64,000 nucleotides of DNA, from contig CANFJL010000010.1 in NCBI GenBank assembly GCA_947447525.1, positions 1 to 64,000 on the forward strand. Direction: 5' to 3'. The DNA is from Flavobacteriales bacterium. GTDB taxonomy: Bacteria; Bacteroidota; Bacteroidia; Flavobacteriales_D; Crocinitomicaceae. Below the pieces are notes generated by a model. The model worked only from the letters and a program-made list of their open reading frames with translations. It was not told where the DNA came from and made no database searches. Below, in pieces: positions 36,092 through 45,730 of this stretch. The translations under genes and the position numbers were made by a program. Numbering within the stretch: the first letter of the stretch is position 1; each line of letters begins with the position of its first letter.

Positions 36092-37566
36092 TGAACTCAT
36101 CAATTAAGCGCTTATTAGGTCAAACTGCCATCTACGGTCTTTCTAGTATTGTAGGCCGCTTGCTAAATTACCTACTGGTACCCCTTTACACCAACGAAGC
36201 AATTTTTAAGAACCCCGCGGATTATGGCGTGGTTTCTGATTTATACGCCTGGGTAGCCTTTTTGATTGTATTTCTTTCCTTCGGAATGGAAACTGCTTTT
36301 TTTAGATTTTTACAAGGAAGTGATGACAAGGAAAAAGTGTTTTCAAATAGTTTTTTAACAGTTCTAGGGATCAACATATTTTTCTATCTCGGACTGCTCT
36401 ATTTTAATAATGACATCGCATCCTTAATGCTTTATGAAGGGCATAATGAATATATAGTTTTGCTTGGGGCCATAGTTTGTATTGATGCAGTTGCAGCCAT
36501 CCCACTTGCTAGATTAAGATCGGAAGAAAGGGCCTTGCGTTTTACTGTGGTTCAGTTAAGTTCTATTGGGGTCAATGTAGGCCTAAATCTAATATTGCTT
36601 CTTGGATTTTTTAATCCAGCCAGACCTGAAGAGGGAATTCTGTTTATTTTAATAGCAAATCTTTGCGCCTCTCTCATTAAAATCATTTTAGTTTATGATG
36701 TTATTTCAAAAGTAATACTCAAAATTGATTGGATACTGGTTAGACAATTGGTGAAATATTCCTTTCCACTCGTAATTGCTGGATTTGCTGGAATAATCAA
36801 CGAAACTTTAGATCGGGTCTTGCTTAAACAATTATTGTATTACGAAGGCAATTCGCTGGAGTATGCTACTGCTCAGGTAGGAGTTTATAGCGCATGTTAC
36901 AAATTAGCCATGCTAGTTACTATATTATTACAGGCCTATCGTTATGCAGCTGAACCTTTCTTTTTTGCGCAACTTAAAAATGAAGATCGCAATAAGGTAT
37001 ATGTTAAAATCATGAATTTATTTATAGCTGTGGTATGCCTTGCCTTTTTAGTGGTTTCGATTAACATCAGTATTTTTAAATATTTCATACAGACAGAAGC
37101 CTACTGGGCCGGACTGCGGGTAGTCCCAATTTTATTATTAGCCAACGTGTTTTTAGGAATTTACTACAATCAAAGCATCTGGTATAAATTAAGTGGAAAA
37201 ACAAAATTTGGTGCCCTAATTGCAGTTTCCGGTGCAAGCTTGACGGTACTTATTAATGTGTTATTTATACCAAGCTATGGCTTTATGGCTTGTGCTTGGG
37301 CGACCTTAATAGTTTATGCGTTTCAAATGATTCTATCCTATTTTCTCGGGCAGAAACATTACAAAATTCCTTATAACACTAAGAAGTTTGCCATTTATGT
37401 TGGTGGAGCAATCTTGATTTATTTCCTCTTTTCTTTATTGAGAAATCTCATGGGGTTAGAAATAAAAGATTCTCATCTAGGCATATTGTTTGTAGGGAAT
37501 CTAATGATTCTAATTTATCTAATTGCGGTTTTTCTATTTGAAAAAGGAATGCTTAAAAGATCCTAG
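36091..37566 (+). CDS. Polysaccharide flippase-like membrane protein (MATE/Wzx type)
   Basis: A 491-residue protein with about fourteen hydrophobic helices spread along its length and the opening SIKRLLGQTAIYGLSSIVGRLLNYLLVPLYT, typical of the oligosaccharide flippase (Wzx/RfbX) family. These proteins move polyprenyl-linked glycans across the cytoplasmic membrane. It may serve surface polysaccharide or lipid-linked glycan assembly, in keeping with the Wzi-like barrels at 31-34 kb, although no polymerase or glycosyltransferase cluster is adjacent. A lipid II flippase role cannot be excluded. Confidence 0.85.
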   Translation: MNSSIKRLLGQTAIYGLSSIVGRLLNYLLVPLYTNEAIFKNPADYGVVSDLYAWVAFLIVFLSFGMETAFFRFLQGSDDKEKVFSNSFLTVLGINIFFYLGLLYFNNDIASLMLYEGHNEYIVLLGAIVCIDAVAAIPLARLRSEERALRFTVVQLSSIGVNVGLNLILLLGFFNPARPEEGILFILIANLCASLIKIILVYDVISKVILKIDWILVRQLVKYSFPLVIAGFAGIINETLDRVLLKQLLYYEGNSLEYATAQVGVYSACYKLAMLVTILLQAYRYAAEPFFFAQLKNEDRNKVYVKIMNLFIAVVCLAFLVVSINISIFKYFIQTEAYWAGLRVVPILLLANVFLGIYYNQSIWYKLSGKTKFGALIAVSGASLTVLINVLFIPSYGFMACAWATLIVYAFQMILSYFLGQKHYKIPYNTKKFAIYVGGAILIYFLFSLLRNLMGLEIKDSHLGILFVGNLMILIYLIAVFLFEKGMLKRS

Positions 37567-37569
37567 AGC

Positions 37570-37920
37570 CTACTTAAAAAAAGATAGTTGACGAGCCCGT
37601 TCTTCTTTTGAATTGCCTGCACTAATAAAGTCATCGTAAACAAATAAGGGTCTTTTTAAAAAAGTATATTCTTCTAAAATTAATGTCTTAATATCTTGGT
37701 CATTCAACTGTTTTGCAGCCAATCCCATAGACTTATATTTCATAGAATTTTTAGAAAAAAGGGCGCTTAATGATCCTGTCTTGTTGACAATAAAATCTAA
37801 TTCCACTTCAGTAATTGGAGTTTTTTTAATATCTACAAAAACAATGTCCGAGGGAAGAGTGAGACTTTTAATTATTCTTTGACAAGTCGAACAAGTGCTT
37901 AAATAAAATACACGCTTCAT
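37570..37920 (-). CDS. ArsC/Spx-family thioredoxin-fold protein
   Basis: A 116-residue ArsC-family protein. The N-terminal redox motif is CSTC (C10, C13), which is the Spx-like CxxC form rather than the single-cysteine form of glutaredoxin-type arsenate reductases. The family element FLKRPLFVYDD is present near residue 88. It could act as a redox-sensing or thiol-reducing protein; arsenate reduction is possible but there are no ars genes nearby. It follows the bacilliredoxin gene by six bases in the same direction. Confidence 0.82.
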   Translation of the reverse strand: MKRVFYLSTCSTCQRIIKSLTLPSDIVFVDIKKTPITEVELDFIVNKTGSLSALFSKNSMKYKSMGLAAKQLNDQDIKTLILEEYTFLKRPLFVYDDFISAGNSKEERARQLSFFK

Positions 37921-37926
37921 TACTCT

Positions 37927-38340
37927 TTAGCTAAACTCATCGTAAGCTGCTGTTAAATTTGCAGCAATCATAGCAGCTGTTCCGCCCTCAATATGATGTC
38001 TTTCTAAAAAATGAACCAAAACACCATCTTTAAACAATGCAATGGATGGAGATGATGGAGGATAAGGAAGAAAATATTTTCTCGCTTGTTGTGTTGCCTC
38101 TCCATCTACACCAGCAAATACAGTTGCTAATTTGTTTGGTGTTTTATCGTGTTGTAAAGACAATTTTACCCCTGGGCGCATATTACCCGCTGCACATCCG
38201 CAAACAGAGTTTACAACTACTAAAAGAAGTCCTTTCGATTCTTCTAAGGCAATATCAACTTCTGTGGCAGTTTCTAATTGGTTAAAACCTACATTAAGTA
38301 GATCGTCTTTCATTGGTTTAACTAATTCTGGAGGATACAT
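37927..38340 (-). CDS. BrxA/BrxB (YphP/YqiW) family bacilliredoxin
   Basis: A 137-residue protein starting MYPPELVKPM, a typical start for this family. The active site is VNSVCGCAAGNMRPG, with the CxC pair C47 and C49. Bacilliredoxins remove bacillithiol from mixed disulfides on proteins. Several Bacteroidota are known to have bacillithiol biosynthesis genes, so the role is plausible here, but none of those genes is in the window. It is the first gene of a two-gene unit with the ArsC/Spx-like protein. Confidence 0.9.
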   Translation of the reverse strand: MYPPELVKPMKDDLLNVGFNQLETATEVDIALEESKGLLLVVVNSVCGCAAGNMRPGVKLSLQHDKTPNKLATVFAGVDGEATQQARKYFLPYPPSSPSIALFKDGVLVHFLERHHIEGGTAAMIAANLTAAYDEFS

Positions 38341-38428
38341 TTTTTAATTTTTTAATGATGGTGTAAAATTAAGTGTTAATCTTAATGTAAGAGTAAGATT
38401 TGGTAGAATATTATTATTGCTTATAACA

Positions 38429-40765
38429 TTAATTAACCACCACAACCTTTCCAACTTTACGGCCAGTGCCTGAATTTGTAGCGGTCCAAAGAAGATAAAC
38501 TCCCGCCGCTGCTTTCTGTCCGTCTAAAGTTCTACCATTCCAAGTTGCTGTTCCGCCATTTGAAGTAGTTTGAAAAACTATGTTCCCTGCAACATCGGTT
38601 ACTTTGACATCAGAATCGTATCGAATCCCTTGAATGGTAATCAAACCCTCATAATTTGGACGGACTGGATTCGGAAAAACTTTAACATCTGAATAAGTTG
38701 GATCTTCGTAAGTTGCATCTGTTCTGTAAGACACAAGACCTAAATCCGTAATAATAAATAATTCACCTGTGTCTTGGTTCAGTTTTAAATCATAGATGTT
38801 ATTTGAAATTAAAGGCGAATTTTCTTTCGTGAACTGGGTGATAATTTCAGAGCCGTCCGCTGAAAGTAATAACAAGCCTGAACTTGCAGTAGCCATCCAT
38901 TTTCGATTACCGCCATCCACTTCAATGTCTGTAATGTGGGTGCTTCCCAATACATATTCTGTATTTCCTTCAAACAAGACCTTGATTCTTTGTGGACTAT
39001 ATTGTCCGGCTGATGCCGTAAAAGCGCCATCAGAATTGTATAAAACAGCAAATCCGGCATCGGTTCCGATCCAAATTTCATTATCAAAATCTACCGCAAT
39101 AGCAGTAATATTAGAAGAGGTGATATCAATATTATTAAGATCAGTTGATGAAATATGAACTAACTTATCGTCTGAGGGATTGGAAAGTGTTTTATTATAA
39201 TTAAATCCAAACAAACCTTCCGACTCCGTTGCAAACCAAACATTATTGGAATAATCAATTGCTAATTTCGTGGTATATTGATTGCGCGCGTTAACGCCAC
39301 AATCAAAATTATACCAAACTCCAGTGGTGTCTTTAACATGAAGTGGGCGTTCTGTAAACCCGTTGACAACCCATAAAGAACCCTGAGGATCATAACTTAA
39401 ATCAGAGGCTAGAGTCCAGCCATTTCCTGCCAGGGAAGGACTTAAAGTAGAATTGTTTTCATCATAAACAGTGCAAGTATTGTCCTTTTGATTTACAACG
39501 GAAACTGGAAATGAGGAGTACGTGGCTGCCGCAATTTCGTATGTATTCTTAGGGTTGACCGCTACTGCAATAAAATCGTGTATATCAATGCCATTCCATG
39601 CTGAAATATTGTTTGGATTAGATGAAAGCCATTTCTCATCCTCAAAAGAATAAATACCATTCCGCAAAAATCCCGGGGTTTTAAATTCTAACCTTCCGCT
39701 TGCAACAGCCAATTTACCTGATTTCCAATCCATGGCATAGTAATCGTTATTTGGGGGACCAGGATAAGAAATATATTCATAGGATTGGTCTTCGATAATG
39801 CGCAATAATCCACTATTTCCATCGGCCACCCATTTGTAAGAATCGACATAGGTCATTCCTAAAGCCTTGAACCAAATTCCTAAATAAAAAGTGAGTACGC
39901 TTTCGTCTAAAACTTGATTTTGATTGTACGATAAAATAGCCCCATCACACAAAACATCTAATTTGCCTTGATGCTGCGCTAACTTATTTATTTCTAAGGA
40001 ATATGGGTAATTTGTTACAACACTTCTGCCATGAGGAAACAAATGATAGACTGTATCCTCGCCATAATTACTGCTTTGAAATAAAACATAAAGTTCATTC
40101 CCCACTTTTTCAATATCCTTGTAAGAAAGCCCTGTTAAACTCTCCACCCTATTGTCTAAACTCCAAGCAGAGGAAGCAGGCAGCGTTGGATTATTTTTCA
40201 ATCCAAATAAAAGTTTACCCGGGGTTAAGGCATAAATAGTATCTGAAACCACCGTAACGTCAACTATTGGATATTGCCCGCCGGTTGGATAAAAAGTTTC
40301 TTTTATTTCATCTTTATCGGTATCCAATTGTAAAACAGAAAAATCAGTAGCAACATAAATATAAGTGATGTCTCGATAAAACCTGTTGATTTTTTTTGAG
40401 CCTGGTATTTGAGCTAATTTTACGGAAGGAATATTAATTACCTCATCGTTTATTAACTTGTCAATATTTCCATTGACGTATCCAATATAAAGGGCTTCCT
40501 GAAGTGAATCATAAAATAAAGTGCTGATTTCGATATCAGAAATACCATTAATGGCGGTGTAAAGTCTTTTTTCTTTAGTGGTAAAATCATAACGCATTAG
40601 GCCATTTTCGTAGGCGGTATAGATATAAGTATCAGAGCTTGCAACGTCTATCGCACGACCTGTAGCAACATGTAAGCGCCAAGTTCCAGTTCCAATTTGT
40701 GCTTGGAGCGCTGTGTAAAAGAAACTAGAAAAAAACAATAAAATTAATAAACGCATGGGCCACAT
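38429..40765 (-). CDS. porZ: PorZ-like type IX secretion protein (beta-propeller)
   Basis: A 778-residue protein; the ATG three codons downstream (40756) is also possible. A signal peptide (ending ALQAQ) is followed by GTGTWRLHVATGRAIDVASSDTYIY, then repeated two-component-regulator-type propeller blades (VTDISTL-like, NVWFATESEGLFGFNYN, EIWIGTDAGFAVLYN, KWMATASSGLLLL). The last 80 residues (VFPNPVRPNYEGLITIQ to VGKVVVVN) form a T9SS C-terminal domain. Architecture and length match PorZ, the surface component of the T9SS attachment complex that handles A-LPS delivery to PorU in Porphyromonas gingivalis. It is not next to other T9SS machinery genes. Confidence 0.85.
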   Translation of the reverse strand: MWPMRLLILLFFSSFFYTALQAQIGTGTWRLHVATGRAIDVASSDTYIYTAYENGLMRYDFTTKEKRLYTAINGISDIEISTLFYDSLQEALYIGYVNGNIDKLINDEVINIPSVKLAQIPGSKKINRFYRDITYIYVATDFSVLQLDTDKDEIKETFYPTGGQYPIVDVTVVSDTIYALTPGKLLFGLKNNPTLPASSAWSLDNRVESLTGLSYKDIEKVGNELYVLFQSSNYGEDTVYHLFPHGRSVVTNYPYSLEINKLAQHQGKLDVLCDGAILSYNQNQVLDESVLTFYLGIWFKALGMTYVDSYKWVADGNSGLLRIIEDQSYEYISYPGPPNNDYYAMDWKSGKLAVASGRLEFKTPGFLRNGIYSFEDEKWLSSNPNNISAWNGIDIHDFIAVAVNPKNTYEIAAATYSSFPVSVVNQKDNTCTVYDENNSTLSPSLAGNGWTLASDLSYDPQGSLWVVNGFTERPLHVKDTTGVWYNFDCGVNARNQYTTKLAIDYSNNVWFATESEGLFGFNYNKTLSNPSDDKLVHISSTDLNNIDITSSNITAIAVDFDNEIWIGTDAGFAVLYNSDGAFTASAGQYSPQRIKVLFEGNTEYVLGSTHITDIEVDGGNRKWMATASSGLLLLSADGSEIITQFTKENSPLISNNIYDLKLNQDTGELFIITDLGLVSYRTDATYEDPTYSDVKVFPNPVRPNYEGLITIQGIRYDSDVKVTDVAGNIVFQTTSNGGTATWNGRTLDGQKAAAGVYLLWTATNSGTGRKVGKVVVVN

Positions 40766-40861
40766 AACTTAAAAAATCTGTTTTTATTCTGTAATTGTAG
40801 TAACAAATGTAAACTTATCATCTCGTTATTTAATAATTCATTCTATCTTTCGAACGATTAA

Positions 40862-42538
40862 ATGAAGAATAAACAACAAAACCTATCCTACGCAATAGGA
40901 ATAATATTGTTCCTGTTTCCAATTGGTATATATCTAGTTGCGAGTGTCTTTTTGATTCTTGGACTAGATATAAATAAGGGGATTGTTCCTATAGCGCTTA
41001 CTGTTGAAGGAGTGTTAATGATTTATTATCTAAAACGATATTTAAAAATTAATGTTCAAACAATCTATACCGCTGCATTAATAGCTTTGTCTTTATTGCT
41101 GTTTTCATTTTTTACTGCTAGTTACTTTTATGATTTCTCCTTTGATGGACAATGGTACCACCAAGACGCTATAATATTATTAAAAAATGGGTGGAACCCT
41201 TATTATGATTACCTCATCAATAATGCACAAGCCTCAGGATTAAATGCCAACTATATCAATCATTATCCCAAAGCGGCATGGATAGTTGCTGCGTCTCTTT
41301 ATGTTTTTGGGGGCGGTATAGAATTGGCAAAAGCGAGTACCTTAATACTGTTTTTTTCTAGTTGTTTTCTAAGCTATCATTTTCTTAAGAAGTGGCTTGG
41401 CTTTTCTGCCTTGTCTACACTTTTAATTGCCGGTGTTACTTGCGCCTCTCCAGTTGTTATAGGACAAAGTTTAAGTTTTTATGTAGATGGATTAATGGCA
41501 GCTTGCATGCTAATTTTTCTATTATTTCTGGTCGATTATTGTAAAGAACCCAGGCATTTTCTAAGGTTAATTCCTTTAGGGCTTGTCCTTATTTTTTGGG
41601 TGAACCTAAAATTTACCGCATTAATTTACTGTGTGGTTTTCTTGTTTTGTGGAAGTCTTTGGATGGTATATCAAATTAAATTAGCTGCTATTAAACCCAT
41701 TATTACCATTGGTGTTTTTGTACTACTTGGTGTTTTTCTATTCGGCTTGCCCACCTATGTTCAAAACACACTTACAAAGGGGCACCCTTTTTACCCGCTA
41801 ATGGGAAAAAACAATGAAGGAAAAGCAATTGCTGAAGTACAATATCCAAAGAATTTTTTTGGTAAAAATAGATTTGAAAAATTATTCTTAGCCTCCTTTG
41901 CACTGCCAAATTATACAGCCGCCGAGACACATCCCTCAATTGCCAAACCTTTGTTTACAGCCAATGTGATTAAGGCATCAATTCCTTATTATAGAAATCA
42001 TCAACCCGTTGTGATGAGTCCGCTGGGACCACTTGAGGGAGAATTATTAATCCTGTTGATTCCCTTAGTGCTATTTTCACTGATCAGCTATCGGAAAAGT
42101 TGGTTTTATTTTGGTGCGGGAGCCTTGCTGTTTTCTTGTGTGATTCAGCCTGAATTTTGGAATTATCGGTATGCACCACAGATTTTATTTCTAATTATTT
42201 TACTTATTCTCCCCGCCTTGATGAGTAAATACAAAGTCATTAGACTTTACACGCAATTTATTTTAATCTTATTTCTAGCCAATCTTTTTTTATGTCACCA
42301 ACAGTATTATTTATGGAATAGTTCAAAAACGAATCAATTAAGGGAAACCTTTAATATGCTACAACATAAAAAGAACATTAAAATTCAAGCGGGTTGGATG
42401 AAATCCTTTGGGGTAAAATTGAGTGAAGCCGGGATTAAAAGTTCAGGGAATCCTGATAAAAAAGATAGTTTGCTTAATTTTAACGGGGATGATTTTTCTG
42501 CTTGGCGTTATTCTATTGTTTATACCTTTGAAAAATGA
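40862..42538 (+). CDS. Polytopic GT-C-like glycosyltransferase or related membrane protein
   Basis: A 558-residue protein with about ten or more hydrophobic helices. The loop after the third helix reads FYDFSFDGQWYHQDAIILLKNGWNPYYDYL. A DGxxYHxxA-type acidic loop in that place is typical of GT-C glycosyltransferases, which take sugar from polyprenyl-phosphate donors on the outer face of the membrane. A soluble segment near residues 310-385 and a charged C-terminus follow. The overlap (ATGA) with the UbiA-family gene suggests it uses the donor made by that enzyme. The family is assigned from topology and motif only. Confidence 0.65.
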   Translation: MKNKQQNLSYAIGIILFLFPIGIYLVASVFLILGLDINKGIVPIALTVEGVLMIYYLKRYLKINVQTIYTAALIALSLLLFSFFTASYFYDFSFDGQWYHQDAIILLKNGWNPYYDYLINNAQASGLNANYINHYPKAAWIVAASLYVFGGGIELAKASTLILFFSSCFLSYHFLKKWLGFSALSTLLIAGVTCASPVVIGQSLSFYVDGLMAACMLIFLLFLVDYCKEPRHFLRLIPLGLVLIFWVNLKFTALIYCVVFLFCGSLWMVYQIKLAAIKPIITIGVFVLLGVFLFGLPTYVQNTLTKGHPFYPLMGKNNEGKAIAEVQYPKNFFGKNRFEKLFLASFALPNYTAAETHPSIAKPLFTANVIKASIPYYRNHQPVVMSPLGPLEGELLILLIPLVLFSLISYRKSWFYFGAGALLFSCVIQPEFWNYRYAPQILFLIILLILPALMSKYKVIRLYTQFILILFLANLFLCHQQYYLWNSSKTNQLRETFNMLQHKKNIKIQAGWMKSFGVKLSEAGIKSSGNPDKKDSLLNFNGDDFSAWRYSIVYTFEK

Positions 42539-43416
42539 AATGGTTTATTGATTTATTGAGAATAAAAAGTTGGATTAAGAATGGGTTTCTTTTTCTTCCT
42601 TTAGTTTTTGCAATGAAATTACTTTCCTTTGATTTGTTTTCTAAAACTATTTTAGCATTTATTTCTTTTTCCTTCGCTTGTTCTTTTATCTATATTCTTA
42701 ACGATGTTTTTGATGCCGAAAAGGATAAATTACATCCCAGAAAAAAAGACCGCCCAATTCCTTCCGGTGCTGTTTCTAAATCCACCGCCATTGGAATTGC
42801 AATATTATTGTTGGGATTAAGTGTTGGGATTTCCTTGTTTTTTAAATTGAACCTTCATTTCTTATGGATTACTCTTTTATATGTGGTGCTTAATGTCGCT
42901 TACACCCTACTATTAAAACGCATCAATCTTATTGAGTTGTTTGTAGTTGCGGTCAACTTTGTCCTACGCGTTTTAGCAGGATGTTTTGTTATTGATGTCA
43001 TGCCGTCACATTGGATCTTAGTGGTTACGTTTTTCTTATCGCTCATGTTGATCTTAGTAAAAAGAAAATCGGAATTGTTAATTCTAAAAGAAAATGCTCA
43101 AGGACATCGGGCGGTACTAAAAAATTATTCTTTGGAATTTTTGGATAAACTAATCTATATTTCAGCAACGATTACAGTTACGTCTTACATATTGTATTCT
43201 ATTGATCCACTCGTGATTAAAAGTTTACATACTGATAAATTAATGTACACCTCTTTATTTGTAATCATTGGCGTCTTCCGTTTTATACAAATAAGTGAGG
43301 GGAAAGAATATGACGGAGAAGGCGATCCAACCACAATTTTATACAAGGATCGATTTACCCAAATTATTATTGCTTGTTGGCTTGCCTCTGTTTATCTACT
43401 TTTATATGTCGGATAA
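42535..43416 (+). CDS. UbiA-family prenyltransferase, decaprenyl-phosphate phosphoribosyltransferase-like
   Basis: A 293-residue polytopic protein. The first aspartate motif is NDVFDAEKDKLHPRKKDRPIPSG (N56, D57, D60, D64). The C-terminal GEGDPTTILYKDRFTQI is characteristic of the DPPR synthase group (Rv3806c in mycobacteria), which transfers phosphoribose from PRPP to polyprenyl phosphate, rather than of quinone UbiA enzymes. The HAD phosphatase encoded in the next, overlapping gene could remove the 5-phosphate from the product. Together they would make polyprenyl-phospho-ribose or a derivative as a sugar donor (inference). Confidence 0.8.
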   Translation: MKWFIDLLRIKSWIKNGFLFLPLVFAMKLLSFDLFSKTILAFISFSFACSFIYILNDVFDAEKDKLHPRKKDRPIPSGAVSKSTAIGIAILLLGLSVGISLFFKLNLHFLWITLLYVVLNVAYTLLLKRINLIELFVVAVNFVLRVLAGCFVIDVMPSHWILVVTFFLSLMLILVKRKSELLILKENAQGHRAVLKNYSLEFLDKLIYISATITVTSYILYSIDPLVIKSLHTDKLMYTSLFVIIGVFRFIQISEGKEYDGEGDPTTILYKDRFTQIIIACWLASVYLLLYVG

Positions 43417-44020
43417 GCCCAAGAAAATTGCTGTTTTTGATTTTGATGGCACCTTATTTCAAGGGGATGCAACAAAAGATTTTTGTTGGTTTTATTACCG
43501 CAAAAACCCTGTAAAATCATTTTACTTTTTAGTTCAAGTGGTCTATTGGTTCATTAATCATCTTGGCTTGATGTCAACTACTCAATTCAAATCTAAATTT
43601 ATCGCGTTCCTGAACAATAATGATGCGCAACAAATAGATCAATTACTCACTTTGTTTTGGGATCAAAAACGGACCTTGGTAAGAAAAAATTTACTTAAAG
43701 AAGTTACTGAACTTAAAAAGAATGGTGTTTACATCGTTGTTGTGTCCGCATCACCTGAATTGTTTATTAAAGACTTTTGTTTATCCCTAGGAATTGACGC
43801 TGTTATTGGAAGCCAACTGATCGTTAAAAATAATAAATACAGCTTACTAAAAAACTGCAGAGGAAAAGAGAAATTAATCCGCTTAAAGCAAGAAATTCCA
43901 GGATTTGAATTGGTGGCCGCTTACAGCGATAATGAAGATGATGCGGCACTTTTAAAATTAGCTGAAAACGGTTATTGGGTTGATAAAAAAGGATTGATAA
44001 GCCCTTTCCTTCGGGAGTGA
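43406..44020 (+). CDS. HAD-IB-type phosphatase
   Basis: I place the start at the ATG at 43406, giving 204 residues that open directly with the HAD motif IAVFDFDGTLF (D12, D14). An in-frame extension to 43295 lies wholly inside the preceding gene. Motif 2 is VVVSASPE, the lysine lies in GKEKLIRLK, and motif 4 is AAYSDNEDDAAL, all intact. It overlaps the UbiA-family gene by 11 bases, which points to a joint pathway: dephosphorylation of a polyprenyl-phospho-phosphoribose is my favoured substrate. It converges on the next gene with no gap. Confidence 0.82.
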   Translation: MSDKPKKIAVFDFDGTLFQGDATKDFCWFYYRKNPVKSFYFLVQVVYWFINHLGLMSTTQFKSKFIAFLNNNDAQQIDQLLTLFWDQKRTLVRKNLLKEVTELKKNGVYIVVVSASPELFIKDFCLSLGIDAVIGSQLIVKNNKYSLLKNCRGKEKLIRLKQEIPGFELVAAYSDNEDDAALLKLAENGYWVDKKGLISPFLRE

Positions 44021-45730
44021 TTATTCCTGTTGATACAGATAAAGAGCATCCGCTGCTATTTGTTCCTCAACACTAATTTTTTTCAGCTTTGCTTTCTTTG
44101 TTATTTCGTTTATCCATTGTGGGTTGTTGGAAATAGACTGTTTAATCCGTTCTATTTCCTTCTTCCCCCTGATCAACTCTAAGTGATTCAAGTTAATTTT
44201 TTTTAAGGTTCTAAGGTCGTTGATATAATGCCAATGTGCTAGTGGACAAGAAGTTGTCTTTATTGTATTAATCTGTCTAAGCGTTAATCCATAGGAACTT
44301 AAAGCACTTAATCCGTCTTGATGAACGGCTACTTTGAGGACTTGAGTTTTTCCGTTTTCTTTATTTAAATAAAACACCGGGGAATTATTTATGGAAAAAT
44401 CAAAGACTTTACTGGTTCTTACAATAAAAATTTGTGGGTCTGGATTGTAAAGCCTAGGGTAATTCATCAGTGCCCATTTCGCAAAAGGCATGTGTCCTTC
44501 GTTGCACCAGTCGAACTTATTATAAGGTTGGTGAATTTTTATAAATAAGCATTGCATAGCAAACACCACTAAAATTATACTTGATTTTAACTTTAATCCA
44601 TAAGCACTTAGCAATTGAATGCTATGATAAATAACTAATATTCCAATCCAAACAGCATAACGATTCACAATGGCCATTCCATGATTCCAATTGCTCATCA
44701 TGCAAACAATAAAGGTTAGGATCAAAATTAAAAAAGGGATGAAGTCCTCATGGCCTAGTTTTATTTGATGGGTGAAAGCTTTCCAGAATTGAATTACGAT
44801 CAGCACCATATAGACGAATAAAAGTAAATTTAAACTCAGTATCATCCCCTGATTTAAATCGATGAAAAACCCTAAAAATCGGGTATAGGTAACATTTGAA
44901 ATGTCTAAATAACCCGCATCTTTAATGAGATTGGTGGTGCCGAAATAATAATAATAAAATACGCTCGGAAGAAAGAAAAGCAGCGCAGGAAATGCCGTTT
45001 GAATCCAGTTTTTTAATTTCCATTTTTCATTATATCCCGCTGAAAAAACCAACCAAATCAACAAAATTAATAACGGTTGATTTTGTAAACTGGCGAGCGC
45101 CATTAAGAATATTGCCCAAGCATATTTCTTTTCTCTTTGAAATAAAAGAGAAAGGAGTACCAATACCACTGACATTATTTCTGGGTGGGACCAGCCTAAA
45201 TAATAATATACTGCTGAAAAATTTACCAAAAGAACCAATCCTATAGACTGCCAAGTTTCTAATTTGAAATAAAAAAGAAGTAAGAAACTAGTCAATACCA
45301 ACAAGAAAGCATTGGTGATTTGAAACGCACATTGTGGATGAATGTCTAAGAAAGTAGTTAGAGCTCTTGCAGGCGCATTGATCAGGGAATAAAAAGAAAA
45401 ATGGTATCCGAAATTTTGACCGTTTTTTGTTCTGTACAAGCCTCCGAATTCACGAGCTTTTGGATCTTTTAAATATGCGTGAATTTCATCAAACGCTACG
45501 GCTTTATAATTATCAATCCAGGGTTTGTGGCGGATGTGTTCCCTTTTCAATTCTCTTGCATCACTTTCGCGTATAGAAGCAGAACCGTGTCTATAAAAAG
45601 CTTCCGTCGTTAAGGTATATTCTATTCCATCCCCAGTAGCATAGGGCTCAATAGTCGTGGCCTGAAAGAGCGTGCTCAACAAGACACTTAAAAATAAAAG
45701 TCCTTTGATAAAAAATTGCCTATTTAACAT
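44021..45730 (-). CDS. Polytopic GT-C-like membrane protein
   Basis: A 569-residue protein with a signal-like N-terminal helix, about nine further helices to residue 400, and a C-terminal soluble part of about 160 residues. The first loop has the acidic sequence EPYATGDGIEYTLTTEAFYRHGS, with GDGxEY in the position of the catalytic aspartate of GT-C enzymes. It could be a second user of a polyprenyl-phosphate sugar made by the neighbouring UbiA/HAD pair. It overlaps the YqaA-type gene by 11 bases and is transcribed with it. Sequence family not recognised beyond that. Confidence 0.6.
   Translation of the reverse strand: MLNRQFFIKGLLFLSVLLSTLFQATTIEPYATGDGIEYTLTTEAFYRHGSASIRESDARELKREHIRHKPWIDNYKAVAFDEIHAYLKDPKAREFGGLYRTKNGQNFGYHFSFYSLINAPARALTTFLDIHPQCAFQITNAFLLVLTSFLLLFYFKLETWQSIGLVLLVNFSAVYYYLGWSHPEIMSVVLVLLSLLFQREKKYAWAIFLMALASLQNQPLLILLIWLVFSAGYNEKWKLKNWIQTAFPALLFFLPSVFYYYYFGTTNLIKDAGYLDISNVTYTRFLGFFIDLNQGMILSLNLLLFVYMVLIVIQFWKAFTHQIKLGHEDFIPFLILILTFIVCMMSNWNHGMAIVNRYAVWIGILVIYHSIQLLSAYGLKLKSSIILVVFAMQCLFIKIHQPYNKFDWCNEGHMPFAKWALMNYPRLYNPDPQIFIVRTSKVFDFSINNSPVFYLNKENGKTQVLKVAVHQDGLSALSSYGLTLRQINTIKTTSCPLAHWHYINDLRTLKKINLNHLELIRGKKEIERIKQSISNNPQWINEITKKAKLKKISVEEQIAADALYLYQQE

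Noticed and set aside
43295..43405. N-terminal extension of the HAD phosphatase
   Set aside because: It lies entirely within the UbiA-family gene in another frame; the HAD motif begins just after the ATG at 43406.
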